Below are positions 47,515-55,147 of a stretch of DNA of 64,000 nucleotides, one piece after another. Made by a program: the position numbers and the translations under genes. How positions within the stretch are numbered: the first letter of the stretch is position 1; the number at the start of each line of letters is the position of its first letter. The notes below the pieces were generated by a model, which saw only the letters and a program-made list of their open reading frames with translations, made no database searches and was not told the origin of the DNA. Source of the stretch: Elusimicrobiota bacterium (GTDB lineage Bacteria; Elusimicrobiota; Endomicrobiia; Endomicrobiales; Endomicrobiaceae); NCBI GenBank assembly GCA_017528425.1, contig JAFXOV010000044.1, positions 1 to 64,000 on the forward strand, in the 5' to 3' direction.

Positions 47515-47569
47515 ATTATACATTTTTCATGAAAATTTTTCTTAAAACAATTGTGAATTTTTTGTAAAA
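47515..47569 (-). promoter_or_regulatory. Boxed promoter P2 (giant 2 operon)
   Basis: On the minus strand, TATAAT (47520-47515) is preceded after exactly 28 bp by the 21-bp box at 47549-47569 (half-sites TTTACAA and TTCACAA). The leader to the GTG start is about 95 nt. Thirteen bp from the other side of the box lies the -35 of the divergent hppA promoter, so a protein bound here could affect both. The rest of the 300-bp gap (47414-47713) holds the hppA promoter and leader only. Confidence 0.75.
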
Positions 47570-47581
47570 CTTTTGTTCAAA

Positions 47582-47610
47582 TTGACAACATATACTTAAA
47601 ATAGTAAAAT
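47582..47610 (+). promoter_or_regulatory. Sigma70-type promoter for hppA
   Basis: Perfect TTGACA (47582-47587), 17-bp spacer and TAAAAT (47605-47610). Transcription would begin near 47617, giving a leader of about 97 nt. Confidence 0.8.
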
Positions 47611-47669
47611 CTTTAGCAAAATTTTGTATTTTACACACATATATTATGTAGTTGTATATATAAAATAAA

Positions 47670-47690
47670 GGAAACAGTATAAGTGTTTCC
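47670..47690 (+). other. Short hairpin in the hppA leader
   Basis: GGAAACA and TGTTTCC pair around a 7-nt loop, ending 12 nt before the GGAGAG ribosome-binding site. No T-run follows, so it is not a terminator. It may stabilise the 5' end of the message. Confidence 0.5.
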
Positions 47691-47713
47691 AAAGAAAAAG
47701 GAGAGTAGCAAAG

Positions 47714-50098
47714 ATGTTAGCCAAAGTAAGAAGTTTGTTGTTAGCAGTATTTGCAGTGGCTATGGCAAGTGTTCCAAGTTTTGCAAGCGAAGCAAACCTT
47801 GTATTGCCCGACTTGTCATCGGTTTCGTTTTTGGAAGGAATCAGCGGTTCAGCATTGTTAACCGTTGGTCTTTTAGTTTGTGTTTTCGGTTTGATTTTCG
47901 GATTTATTCAGTACAAATCAATCAAAAATTTACCGGTTCACAAATCTATGTTGGAAGTTTCAGAATTAATATATGAAACTTGCAAAACATACCTTATAAC
48001 ACAAGGTAAATTCATTATTATATTGGAATGCTTACTTGCAATAATAATAGCAGTTTATTTTGCAAACACAGGTTTCGCATTCTATAAAATCGCAATCATT
48101 ATTCTTTGCAGTATTATAGGTATTTTGGGAAGTTATGCTGTTGCATGGTTCGGTATGAGAATCAACACATTAGCAAACTCAAGAGCAGCTTTTTCAAGCT
48201 TAAAAGGAAAACCTTTCCCGACATTTCAAATTCCTTTAAAATCCGGTATGTCTATCGGTATGTTACTTATAAGTATAGAACTTTTCGTTATGCTTATAAT
48301 TTTGGTTTTTGTTCCAAGAGAACTTGCAGGTCCTTGCTTCATAGGTTTTGCAATCGGTGAATCTTTAGGTGCTTCTGTTCTTAGAATTGCAGGCGGTATT
48401 TTCACAAAAATCGCTGATATCGGTTCGGATTTAATGAAAATCGTTTGCAACATTAAAGAAGATGATGCAAGAAACCCGGGTGTTATCGCAGATTGTACAG
48501 GTGATAACGCAGGTGATTCTGTTGGACCTACAGCAGACGGTTTCGAAACTTACGGTGTTACCGGTGTTGCTTTGGTAACATTTGTTATACTTGCAGTTAA
48601 AGATCCTGTAAACCAAGTTAAACTTCTTGTTTGGATATTTGTAATGAGACTTATAATGTTGATTGCAAGTGCTGTTTCTTATTGGATAAACGGTGCTTTG
48701 GCAAAATCAAAATACGGTAATGCAGACAAAATGAACTTTGAAGCTCCTTTAACTTCATTAGTTTGGATTACATCTTTTGTTTCTATAGCATTAACATTTG
48801 TTGTTTCCAACCTTATAATCGGTGATTTGGCAAACGGACTTTGGTGGAAACTTTCAATAATCATTACTTGCGGAACAATAGCGGGTGCCGTAATTCCTGA
48901 AGTTGTAAAAATATTCACATCAACAGCAAGTTCTTTCGTTAAGAATGTTGTTAATTCTTCAAAGAACGGTGGTGCTTCATTGAATATTTTGGCCGGTTTA
49001 ACATCAGGTAACTTCAGCGGTTATTGGATGGGATTGGTTATAATAACCCTTATGGCTATAGCTTACGGAATAAGTTCTTTGTCAGGTTTTGATATTATGG
49101 GTCACCCTGCAGTATTTGCTTTCGGTCTTGTAGCTTTCGGTTTCTTAGGTATGGGACCTGTAACAATAGCTGTTGACTCTTACGGACCTGTTACGGATAA
49201 CGCACAATCAGTATATGAATTATCTTTGATTGAAACTATTCCTAACATTAAATCAGAAATCAAGAAAGATTTCGGTTTTGAACCTAATTTCGATAAATCT
49301 AAAATAACATTGGAAGAAAATGACGGTGCAGGAAACACATTTAAAGCAACAGCAAAACCTGTATTAATAGGTACAGCAGTTGTTGGTGCAACTACCATGA
49401 TATTCTCCATCATATTCACATTGATGGCAGCAAACGGAGAAAGTGCAGTAGCTTCTTCATTATCATTGTTACATGCTCCTTTCTTGTTAGGTTTGATTGC
49501 CGGTGGTGCAGTAATTTACTGGTTTACCGGTGCATCTAACCATGCTGTTACAAGCGGTGCTTATAAAGCAGTCGGATATATTAAAGACAACATTAAGCTT
49601 GACGGTGTAACAAAAGCTTCTACGGAACAAAGTAAAGAAGTTGTTAAGATTTGTACACAATATGCTCAAAAAGGTATGTGGAACTTATTCTTGGTTATAT
49701 TCTTCTCAACAATAGCTTTTGCATTTATCGAACCATACTTCTTTATAGGTTACTTAATATCTATAGCATTGTTCGGTTTGTTCCAAGCAATATTTATGGC
49801 AAATGCCGGCGGTGCATGGGATAATGCAAAGAAAATCGTTGAAGTTGATATGAAAGAAAAAGGTTCTGAACTTCACAAAGCAACAGTTGTAGGTGATACG
49901 GTTGGTGATCCTTTCAAAGATACTTCTTCAGTAGCTTTGAACCCAATCATCAAGTTTACAACATTGTTCGGTTTGTTAGCATTGGAACTTGCATTAACAT
50001 TAACAAACCCTGTAGCACATATAATTTGTGCAGCAATATTCTTTGTAATTTCAATCGTATTTGTAGTTAGATCATTTACAAGTATGTTGATAAAATAA
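47714..50098 (+). CDS. hppA: Membrane-bound ion-translocating pyrophosphatase, divergent K+-independent type
   Basis: A 794-residue polytopic protein that hydrolyses pyrophosphate and pumps H+ and/or Na+ across the membrane. The pyrophosphate-binding signature is clear: KEDDARNPGVIAD (248-260), GDNAGDSVG (263-271), GPVTDNA (491-497) and GDTVGDPFKDT near the C-terminus. At the K+-dependence site (GNTFKATAK, 540-548) a Lys occupies the position that is Ala in K+-dependent enzymes, predicting K+ independence. Several canonical positions differ (CTGDNAGDSVGPTADGF), so it belongs to a divergent branch; ion specificity cannot be called. The first 25 residues form a cleavable-looking signal. AAAGGAGAG precedes the ATG. 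It is monocistronic with a strong promoter and terminator. Confidence 0.93.
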   Translation: MLAKVRSLLLAVFAVAMASVPSFASEANLVLPDLSSVSFLEGISGSALLTVGLLVCVFGLIFGFIQYKSIKNLPVHKSMLEVSELIYETCKTYLITQGKFIIILECLLAIIIAVYFANTGFAFYKIAIIILCSIIGILGSYAVAWFGMRINTLANSRAAFSSLKGKPFPTFQIPLKSGMSIGMLLISIELFVMLIILVFVPRELAGPCFIGFAIGESLGASVLRIAGGIFTKIADIGSDLMKIVCNIKEDDARNPGVIADCTGDNAGDSVGPTADGFETYGVTGVALVTFVILAVKDPVNQVKLLVWIFVMRLIMLIASAVSYWINGALAKSKYGNADKMNFEAPLTSLVWITSFVSIALTFVVSNLIIGDLANGLWWKLSIIITCGTIAGAVIPEVVKIFTSTASSFVKNVVNSSKNGGASLNILAGLTSGNFSGYWMGLVIITLMAIAYGISSLSGFDIMGHPAVFAFGLVAFGFLGMGPVTIAVDSYGPVTDNAQSVYELSLIETIPNIKSEIKKDFGFEPNFDKSKITLEENDGAGNTFKATAKPVLIGTAVVGATTMIFSIIFTLMAANGESAVASSLSLLHAPFLLGLIAGGAVIYWFTGASNHAVTSGAYKAVGYIKDNIKLDGVTKASTEQSKEVVKICTQYAQKGMWNLFLVIFFSTIAFAFIEPYFFIGYLISIALFGLFQAIFMANAGGAWDNAKKIVEVDMKEKGSELHKATVVGDTVGDPFKDTSSVALNPIIKFTTLFGLLALELALTLTNPVAHIICAAIFFVISIVFVVRSFTSMLIK

Positions 50099-50114
50099 TA
50101 AGAATATATTAATG

Positions 50115-50151
50115 AAAAACAGCAGGTATTTTTCATACCTGCTGTTTTTTT
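50115..50151 (+). terminator. hppA intrinsic terminator
   Basis: AAACAGCAGGTAT and ATACCTGCTGTTT pair around TTTTC and are followed by T7, 17 nt after the hppA stop codon. On the other strand it has an A/T-rich tail and could also help end mutL transcripts. Confidence 0.93.
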
Positions 50152-50160
50152 ATCTATAGA

Positions 50161-50186
50161 CTGCCACGGGACTTTGTCCCTCGCAG
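50161..50186. repeat. REP-like imperfect palindrome
   Basis: CTGC...GGGAC-TTT-GTCCC...GCAG forms a nested palindrome followed by AGTGACAA. It resembles the short dispersed GC-richer palindromes (GCCACG...CGCAGTGAC type) found between genes in many AT-rich bacteria. Only one copy is in this window, so the repeat status is inferred. Confidence 0.45.
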
Positions 50187-50230
50187 TGACAAATTTATTA
50201 TCGTTCAATTATAAATTGTAAATTGATGTA

Positions 50231-52036
50231 TTAAACTCTTTTGAAAAACTTTTCCAAATCGGATAGTGTTAATGTGTAAACGGTAGGTCTTCCGTGAGGG
50301 CATGTCCAAGGCATTTTACAAGCAAAAAGTTCCCTTAATAAGGCTTTTGCCTGTTGCTCGTAAACTTTATCCCCCGCTTTGATACTTGTCCTGCAGGAAG
50401 CTCTTATAATTTTTTCTTTTATCTGTTCAACATCTGTTGCTTTTTCTTCTTCCAAAAAGCCAACCAAAACATCTATTATTTCAATAAAGTTAACATTGTT
50501 TCCTAAAAGTGCCGGATAAGATGTTAATCTGAAACTGTTATCTCCGAACTCTTCAACATCAAACCCTAAATTCTTAAACACTTCCAAATTATTTTTTAAT
50601 AACATTGCTTTTGATTTTTGTAACTCAAAAACATCCGGTATTAAAAGTTGTTGTATTTTCAATGCTTTTTGTTCCAGCTGATTTAAAAACATTTCATATC
50701 TTACTCTTTCCTGAGCGGCATGTTGATCTATTATGTAAAAGTTTTTTTCTTTTTCCACCAAAATATACGTATCGAAAATTTGACCTATGAATTTAAAGTT
50801 GTCCTGTTGTTGCAACAAATCCGTTTGTTTAAGTTCTACCGGATCTGCAACCGAACTTATAACAGGTTCTTCCTTATTGATAACAGGTGTTTGATAAACA
50901 CTTTTATAATCTTCAACTCTAAACTGTCTTGAAGGATACTTTATACCGCCGTAACCGCCGCTATGTTTATAAGCAGGCGGAATAAAATCGGTTTTTGTAT
51001 CATTTGAAGAAACAGAATCGTTTTGAATGTTTATTATGTTTGCCGGAGCATCTGATTCCAAAGAGTTTTTAATAAAAGAATAAAAAAGTTCATACATTTG
51101 GTTTTCCTGCACAAACTTTATTTCTCTTTTTGTAGGATGAACATTTATATCGATATCGGACGGATTGGTTTTCAAGAACAATATTATTCCCGGATGTCTT
51201 CCTATAGGTATTGTTTCTTTGGATGCCTGATATATCGCATGTATTAACCATTTAGGATAATTCACACATCTTCCGTTAACAAACAAATATTGCATATTTT
51301 TTTGCGGAAAAGAATTCTCTCTTGTTGTAATATATCCGTCTATTTCAACTTTCGGATGGCCGAAAGAAATATGTTTTAATTTTTGGGAAATATTTTTACC
51401 CAACACGTCTTCTATTCTTTGCAACTTAGAATCTGTTTTGTGGTAATCGGATACAACTTTACCGTCTGAAACTACTTTCAAATTTATATCGTTTCTTACC
51501 AATGCTATTTCATCCAAGCAACTTATAATTTTAGCTTTTTCCGTTATATCGCTTTTTAAAAATTTTTCTCTTGCCGGAGTATTAAAGAATAAGTTTCTTA
51601 CTTCTACGGTTGTTCCGTAAGCACCGGCCCAAGGTTGAAGTTCGGGCTTTGATTCCCCGTTCATGGAAAGTTGCCACCCGGAATTTTGTCCCTGCTGTTG
51701 AGTTTTTATACTAAACATTGAAATTGAAGCAATTGAAGGTAAAGCTTCTCCCCTGAAACCCAAAGAAAATGTGTTTGAAAGGTCATCAAAACTTGTTATT
51801 TTGTTTGTTGCGTGACGACAAACAGACATCTGTAAATCGTCTTTGTCCATTCCGCAACCGTTATCGCAAACAGAAATGAATTTTTTGCCGGATTTTTCTA
51901 TTTCTACGGATATCGTTGTAGCTTTTGCATCAAGTGCATTTTCAACCAACTCTTTTACTACATTTAAAGGTCTTTCTACTACTTCACCTGCAGAAATTTT
52001 GTTTATGGTATTTTCATCTAAAATCTTTATTGCCAT
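50231..52036 (-). CDS. mutL: DNA mismatch repair protein MutL
   Basis: A 601-residue GHKL ATPase, normal length. The N-terminal ATP site is intact: ISAGEVVERP, VKELVENALDA, DNGCGM and a GFRGEALPSI lid. The C-terminal endonuclease motif DQHAAQERVRYE is present with ACRTSIKAGD and CPHGRPT, so this is the nicking type used where MutH is absent. It links MutS mismatch recognition to strand incision. Its ATG is one nt past the stop of the PilZ gene and lacks a good ribosome-binding site, indicating translational coupling. Confidence 0.97.
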   Translation of the reverse strand: MAIKILDENTINKISAGEVVERPLNVVKELVENALDAKATTISVEIEKSGKKFISVCDNGCGMDKDDLQMSVCRHATNKITSFDDLSNTFSLGFRGEALPSIASISMFSIKTQQQGQNSGWQLSMNGESKPELQPWAGAYGTTVEVRNLFFNTPAREKFLKSDITEKAKIISCLDEIALVRNDINLKVVSDGKVVSDYHKTDSKLQRIEDVLGKNISQKLKHISFGHPKVEIDGYITTRENSFPQKNMQYLFVNGRCVNYPKWLIHAIYQASKETIPIGRHPGIILFLKTNPSDIDINVHPTKREIKFVQENQMYELFYSFIKNSLESDAPANIINIQNDSVSSNDTKTDFIPPAYKHSGGYGGIKYPSRQFRVEDYKSVYQTPVINKEEPVISSVADPVELKQTDLLQQQDNFKFIGQIFDTYILVEKEKNFYIIDQHAAQERVRYEMFLNQLEQKALKIQQLLIPDVFELQKSKAMLLKNNLEVFKNLGFDVEEFGDNSFRLTSYPALLGNNVNFIEIIDVLVGFLEEEKATDVEQIKEKIIRASCRTSIKAGDKVYEQQAKALLRELFACKMPWTCPHGRPTVYTLTLSDLEKFFKRV

Positions 52037-52037
52037 T

Positions 52038-52460
52038 TTATTTTATCTTTAATTTTTTCTCACAGAAATTATAATAACTGCATTTCTTATTGCAAACATC
52101 CAAAGCGCCGAGCATAATCTTATTTTCACAATCGGTATAATCAATAGCCAATCTGTTTATCTTTTTGGTATCTAACGTGTTGATTCTTGTAAATTTTATC
52201 GCAATTTCTCTGACGATTGCCTTTGTTTGTGTGGATCTTACTACTTCACCGAAAATGGTATCTGTTTCCAAAGGAGGATAATCAAATAAAAGACAAACTT
52301 GTGTACCTACTGGCAAATCCGCATACATCAGCAACAACAACCCGCCGGCAGATAAATTAATTATCAAACCTTGGAAATACCCTTTTTCGGTAGAAATAAA
52401 AATTTCTTTTGCTACATTTTTTATTACAGGAAGTCTTGAATATTTTCTTCTATTCAACAT
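52038..52460 (-). CDS. PilZ-domain c-di-GMP receptor with C-terminal Cys cluster
   Basis: A 140-residue protein with both c-di-GMP-binding motifs: the RRKYSR arginine motif (4-9) and NLSAGG (35-40). It would bind the second messenger in the cytosol and alter an unknown partner. The C-terminal 30 residues carry four cysteines (111, 123, 127, 133) in a spacing that could bind zinc or an Fe-S cluster, which is not part of the PilZ fold. It sits between mutS and mutL, 18 nt after mutS and coupled to mutL, an unusual place for a PilZ gene; a mismatch-repair role is not established. Confidence 0.9.
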   Translation of the reverse strand: MLNRRKYSRLPVIKNVAKEIFISTEKGYFQGLIINLSAGGLLLLMYADLPVGTQVCLLFDYPPLETDTIFGEVVRSTQTKAIVREIAIKFTRINTLDTKKINRLAIDYTDCENKIMLGALDVCNKKCSYYNFCEKKLKIK

Positions 52461-52478
52461 AAAGCCCCCGGTATACAG

Positions 52479-55076
52479 TTATTTTTTATATTTTTCTTTC
52501 CACTCGGACAACAACTTTAATGCATCTATAGGTCTTAAACTATCTACATCCAACTTACTTAATTCTATCAAAATTTCAGGCTCAATTGAAGTAAAAAGAT
52601 TAGGTTGCTGTATTTCGTTCTCGAATTTTGAGAAATTTTTATGTAAATTTTTTTCCAAGCCGTTCAATATTTCGTAAGCTCTTTTTGTTACTTTGTACGG
52701 AAGTCCCGCAATTTTTGCAACATGTATTCCGTAAGATTTGTCTGCCGCACCGTCAACTATTTTATGTAAGAAAATAACACTTCCGTTCCACTCTTTAACA
52801 TCAACACTCTTATTTATTATACCATTCTTGTTTGCAAGAGATGTAAGTTCAAAATAGTGTGTTGCAAACAAAACTTTTGCGCCGATATTGTTTTTATTGG
52901 ACATATCCGAAAACGATTCTATTATTGCCCAAGCGATAGACATACCGTCATAAGTGGATGTTCCTCTGCCGACTTCATCAAGGATTATTAAACTTCTGTC
53001 TGTATATTGATTTAAAATATTTGCGGTTTCAGACATTTCTACCATGAATGTAGATTCTCCGCCCGCCAAATTGTCACCGGCTCCTATTCTTGTGAATATT
53101 CTGTCAACTATACCTATTTCGGCAGAACTGCAAGGAACAAAAGAACCTATTTGCGCCATTATCACTATTAAAGCCGTTTGTCTTAAATATGTCGATTTAC
53201 CGGACATATTCGGTCCTGTTATAATCATAACTCTGTCGGTACTATCGTTTAAGTTTATATCGTTTGCAACAAAATTACCGCTTTTTAAAATTTGTTCGAC
53301 AACCGGATGTCTTGCATCTTTTAAAACCAAATTTTTGCTGTCTGAAACTTTAGGACAGCAATAGTTGTATCTTATTGCATTATCGGCAAAAGACAAAAAT
53401 ATATCAAGCTCGGCTATCATTGCCGACAAGTTCAATATGTAGTTGGAATATGTCGCTATTTCCTGCCTTAACGAAACAAAAATTTCCGTTTCCAATTTTA
53501 TAATTTTATCTTGTGCGGAAATTATTTTTTCTTCGAGGGTTTTAAGTTCCTGGGTTATATATCTTTCCGAATTTGTAAGTGTCTGTTTCCTTATATATTC
53601 TGCAGGAACCAAATGAACATTGGATTTTGTTACATCTATGTAATAACCGAAAACGGAAGTATAACCTATTTTCAACGTATTTATTCCTGTTTTTTCTTTT
53701 TCTTTTACTTCCAAATCGGATATATATTTTTTAGCATCTTTACTTAAAAGTCTGTAATCGTCCAAATCTTTTGATACTCCGCTTTTTATTACGTTACCGT
53801 CTTTTAAAAGTATTGGCGCTTCCGGATTTATATAACTTTCTATTTTGTTTATAATGTTTAAAGCAACACTTGTATCAATATTGGTCTTAAAAGAGGCTTC
53901 TTTTTCCAACTTTTGTAAGATATTATTTATTATTACCAAAGAATCTTTTAATGCCAACATTTCTTTGGGATGAGCACCGCCGCTAACAATTCTTGATACA
54001 ATCCTGTCCAAATCACAAACAGATTTTAAATCTTGTCTGAGTTCTTCTTTTAACGATGTATTTTCAACAAATACTTTTGTGTTATTTTGCCTGTTTTCAA
54101 TTTCCGAAATGTTTAATAAAGGTTTTATTAACCAATTTCTTAACAGCCTTGCACCCATCGGTGTAACAGTAGAATCTATAGCATCAAGCAACGAACCTTC
54201 TTGTTTTAGAGTAGATAACGATCTTAATATTTCCAAATTTCTTATGGCAACCGAATCCAACACCATAAAATCGTTATTTTCTATATATTTTATATTCTGC
54301 AAAATAGAAATTGTTTGCGGTTGATTTTCTTGAATATAAACAAAAACTGTTCCGACAGCTGAAATGATGTCGGGCTTATCCGCAATGTTGAAGTGTGCTA
54401 ACGATTGCACATTTAAAGTTTTCTTTATAAAGCTTTCACAATAACCGCTATCAGTATAAATATCTTTTACCGGTGAAGCCAATATTTCAAATTTTTGTAA
54501 TATTGTTTGAAGTTTTTCGTTTGCACAATCTTTTTGAGGTATAATTATTTCGTTGGGTTTATATTTTGTAATTTCGTTTTCCAAATTAGATAACGTTGAC
54601 CTGTATGTAAAAAAGTCTCCGGTAGAAATATCGCTTACTGCAATTGCTACATTTTTGTCTAAAGCATCCACAATTACAGACATCAAAAAGTTGTTCTGCT
54701 TGGAATCCAACAAATTATCTTCCAAAATTGTTCCCGGAGTTATAACTCTGACAACTCCCCTTTTTACTATACCTTTTACCGATGCCGGATCTTCAAGCTG
54801 TTCGCAAATCGCTATTTTAAAACCTGCTTTTACAAGTTTTCTGATATAATTATTTACTGAATGGTAAGGTACTCCGCACATCGGAGTTGTTTGCCTTTTT
54901 GTAAGTATAACTTCCAATATTTTGTGAGCTTTTATTGCATCATCACCGAACATTTCATAAAAATCTCCCAATCTGAAAAACAGTATCACATCCGGATAAT
55001 TTGCCTTAATATCCAGATACTGTTGCATTAGTGGTGTAGGTGCATTTTCTTTTTTTGTTTTGTTTTGTTCAGCCAT
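52479..55076 (-). CDS. mutS: DNA mismatch repair protein MutS
   Basis: An 865-residue MutS1-type protein. The mismatch-binding N-terminus has the FFRLGDFYEMF motif (Phe-x-Glu wedge), followed by connector and lever domains, and the ABC-type ATPase has TGPNMSGKSTYL (Walker A), DEVGRGTSTYDG (Walker B/D-loop) and ATHYFEL. It finds base mismatches and small loops and recruits MutL. The start at 55076 has TTAAGG upstream. A 71-nt gap separates it from the RCC1-repeat gene before it, and it leads directly into the PilZ and mutL genes. Confidence 0.97.
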   Translation of the reverse strand: MAEQNKTKKENAPTPLMQQYLDIKANYPDVILFFRLGDFYEMFGDDAIKAHKILEVILTKRQTTPMCGVPYHSVNNYIRKLVKAGFKIAICEQLEDPASVKGIVKRGVVRVITPGTILEDNLLDSKQNNFLMSVIVDALDKNVAIAVSDISTGDFFTYRSTLSNLENEITKYKPNEIIIPQKDCANEKLQTILQKFEILASPVKDIYTDSGYCESFIKKTLNVQSLAHFNIADKPDIISAVGTVFVYIQENQPQTISILQNIKYIENNDFMVLDSVAIRNLEILRSLSTLKQEGSLLDAIDSTVTPMGARLLRNWLIKPLLNISEIENRQNNTKVFVENTSLKEELRQDLKSVCDLDRIVSRIVSGGAHPKEMLALKDSLVIINNILQKLEKEASFKTNIDTSVALNIINKIESYINPEAPILLKDGNVIKSGVSKDLDDYRLLSKDAKKYISDLEVKEKEKTGINTLKIGYTSVFGYYIDVTKSNVHLVPAEYIRKQTLTNSERYITQELKTLEEKIISAQDKIIKLETEIFVSLRQEIATYSNYILNLSAMIAELDIFLSFADNAIRYNYCCPKVSDSKNLVLKDARHPVVEQILKSGNFVANDINLNDSTDRVMIITGPNMSGKSTYLRQTALIVIMAQIGSFVPCSSAEIGIVDRIFTRIGAGDNLAGGESTFMVEMSETANILNQYTDRSLIILDEVGRGTSTYDGMSIAWAIIESFSDMSNKNNIGAKVLFATHYFELTSLANKNGIINKSVDVKEWNGSVIFLHKIVDGAADKSYGIHVAKIAGLPYKVTKRAYEILNGLEKNLHKNFSKFENEIQQPNLFTSIEPEILIELSKLDVDSLRPIDALKLLSEWKEKYKK

Positions 55077-55147
55077 TTTTTACCTTAAATTACATTATTT
55101 TAAACTATTTAATATTCTTGCTCTATTTTTCTGTCCGCAAATAATTT

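Noticed and set aside
50161-50186. Palindrome as a second terminator
   Set aside because: It has no T-run on either strand and the true hppA terminator is already at 50115-50151.
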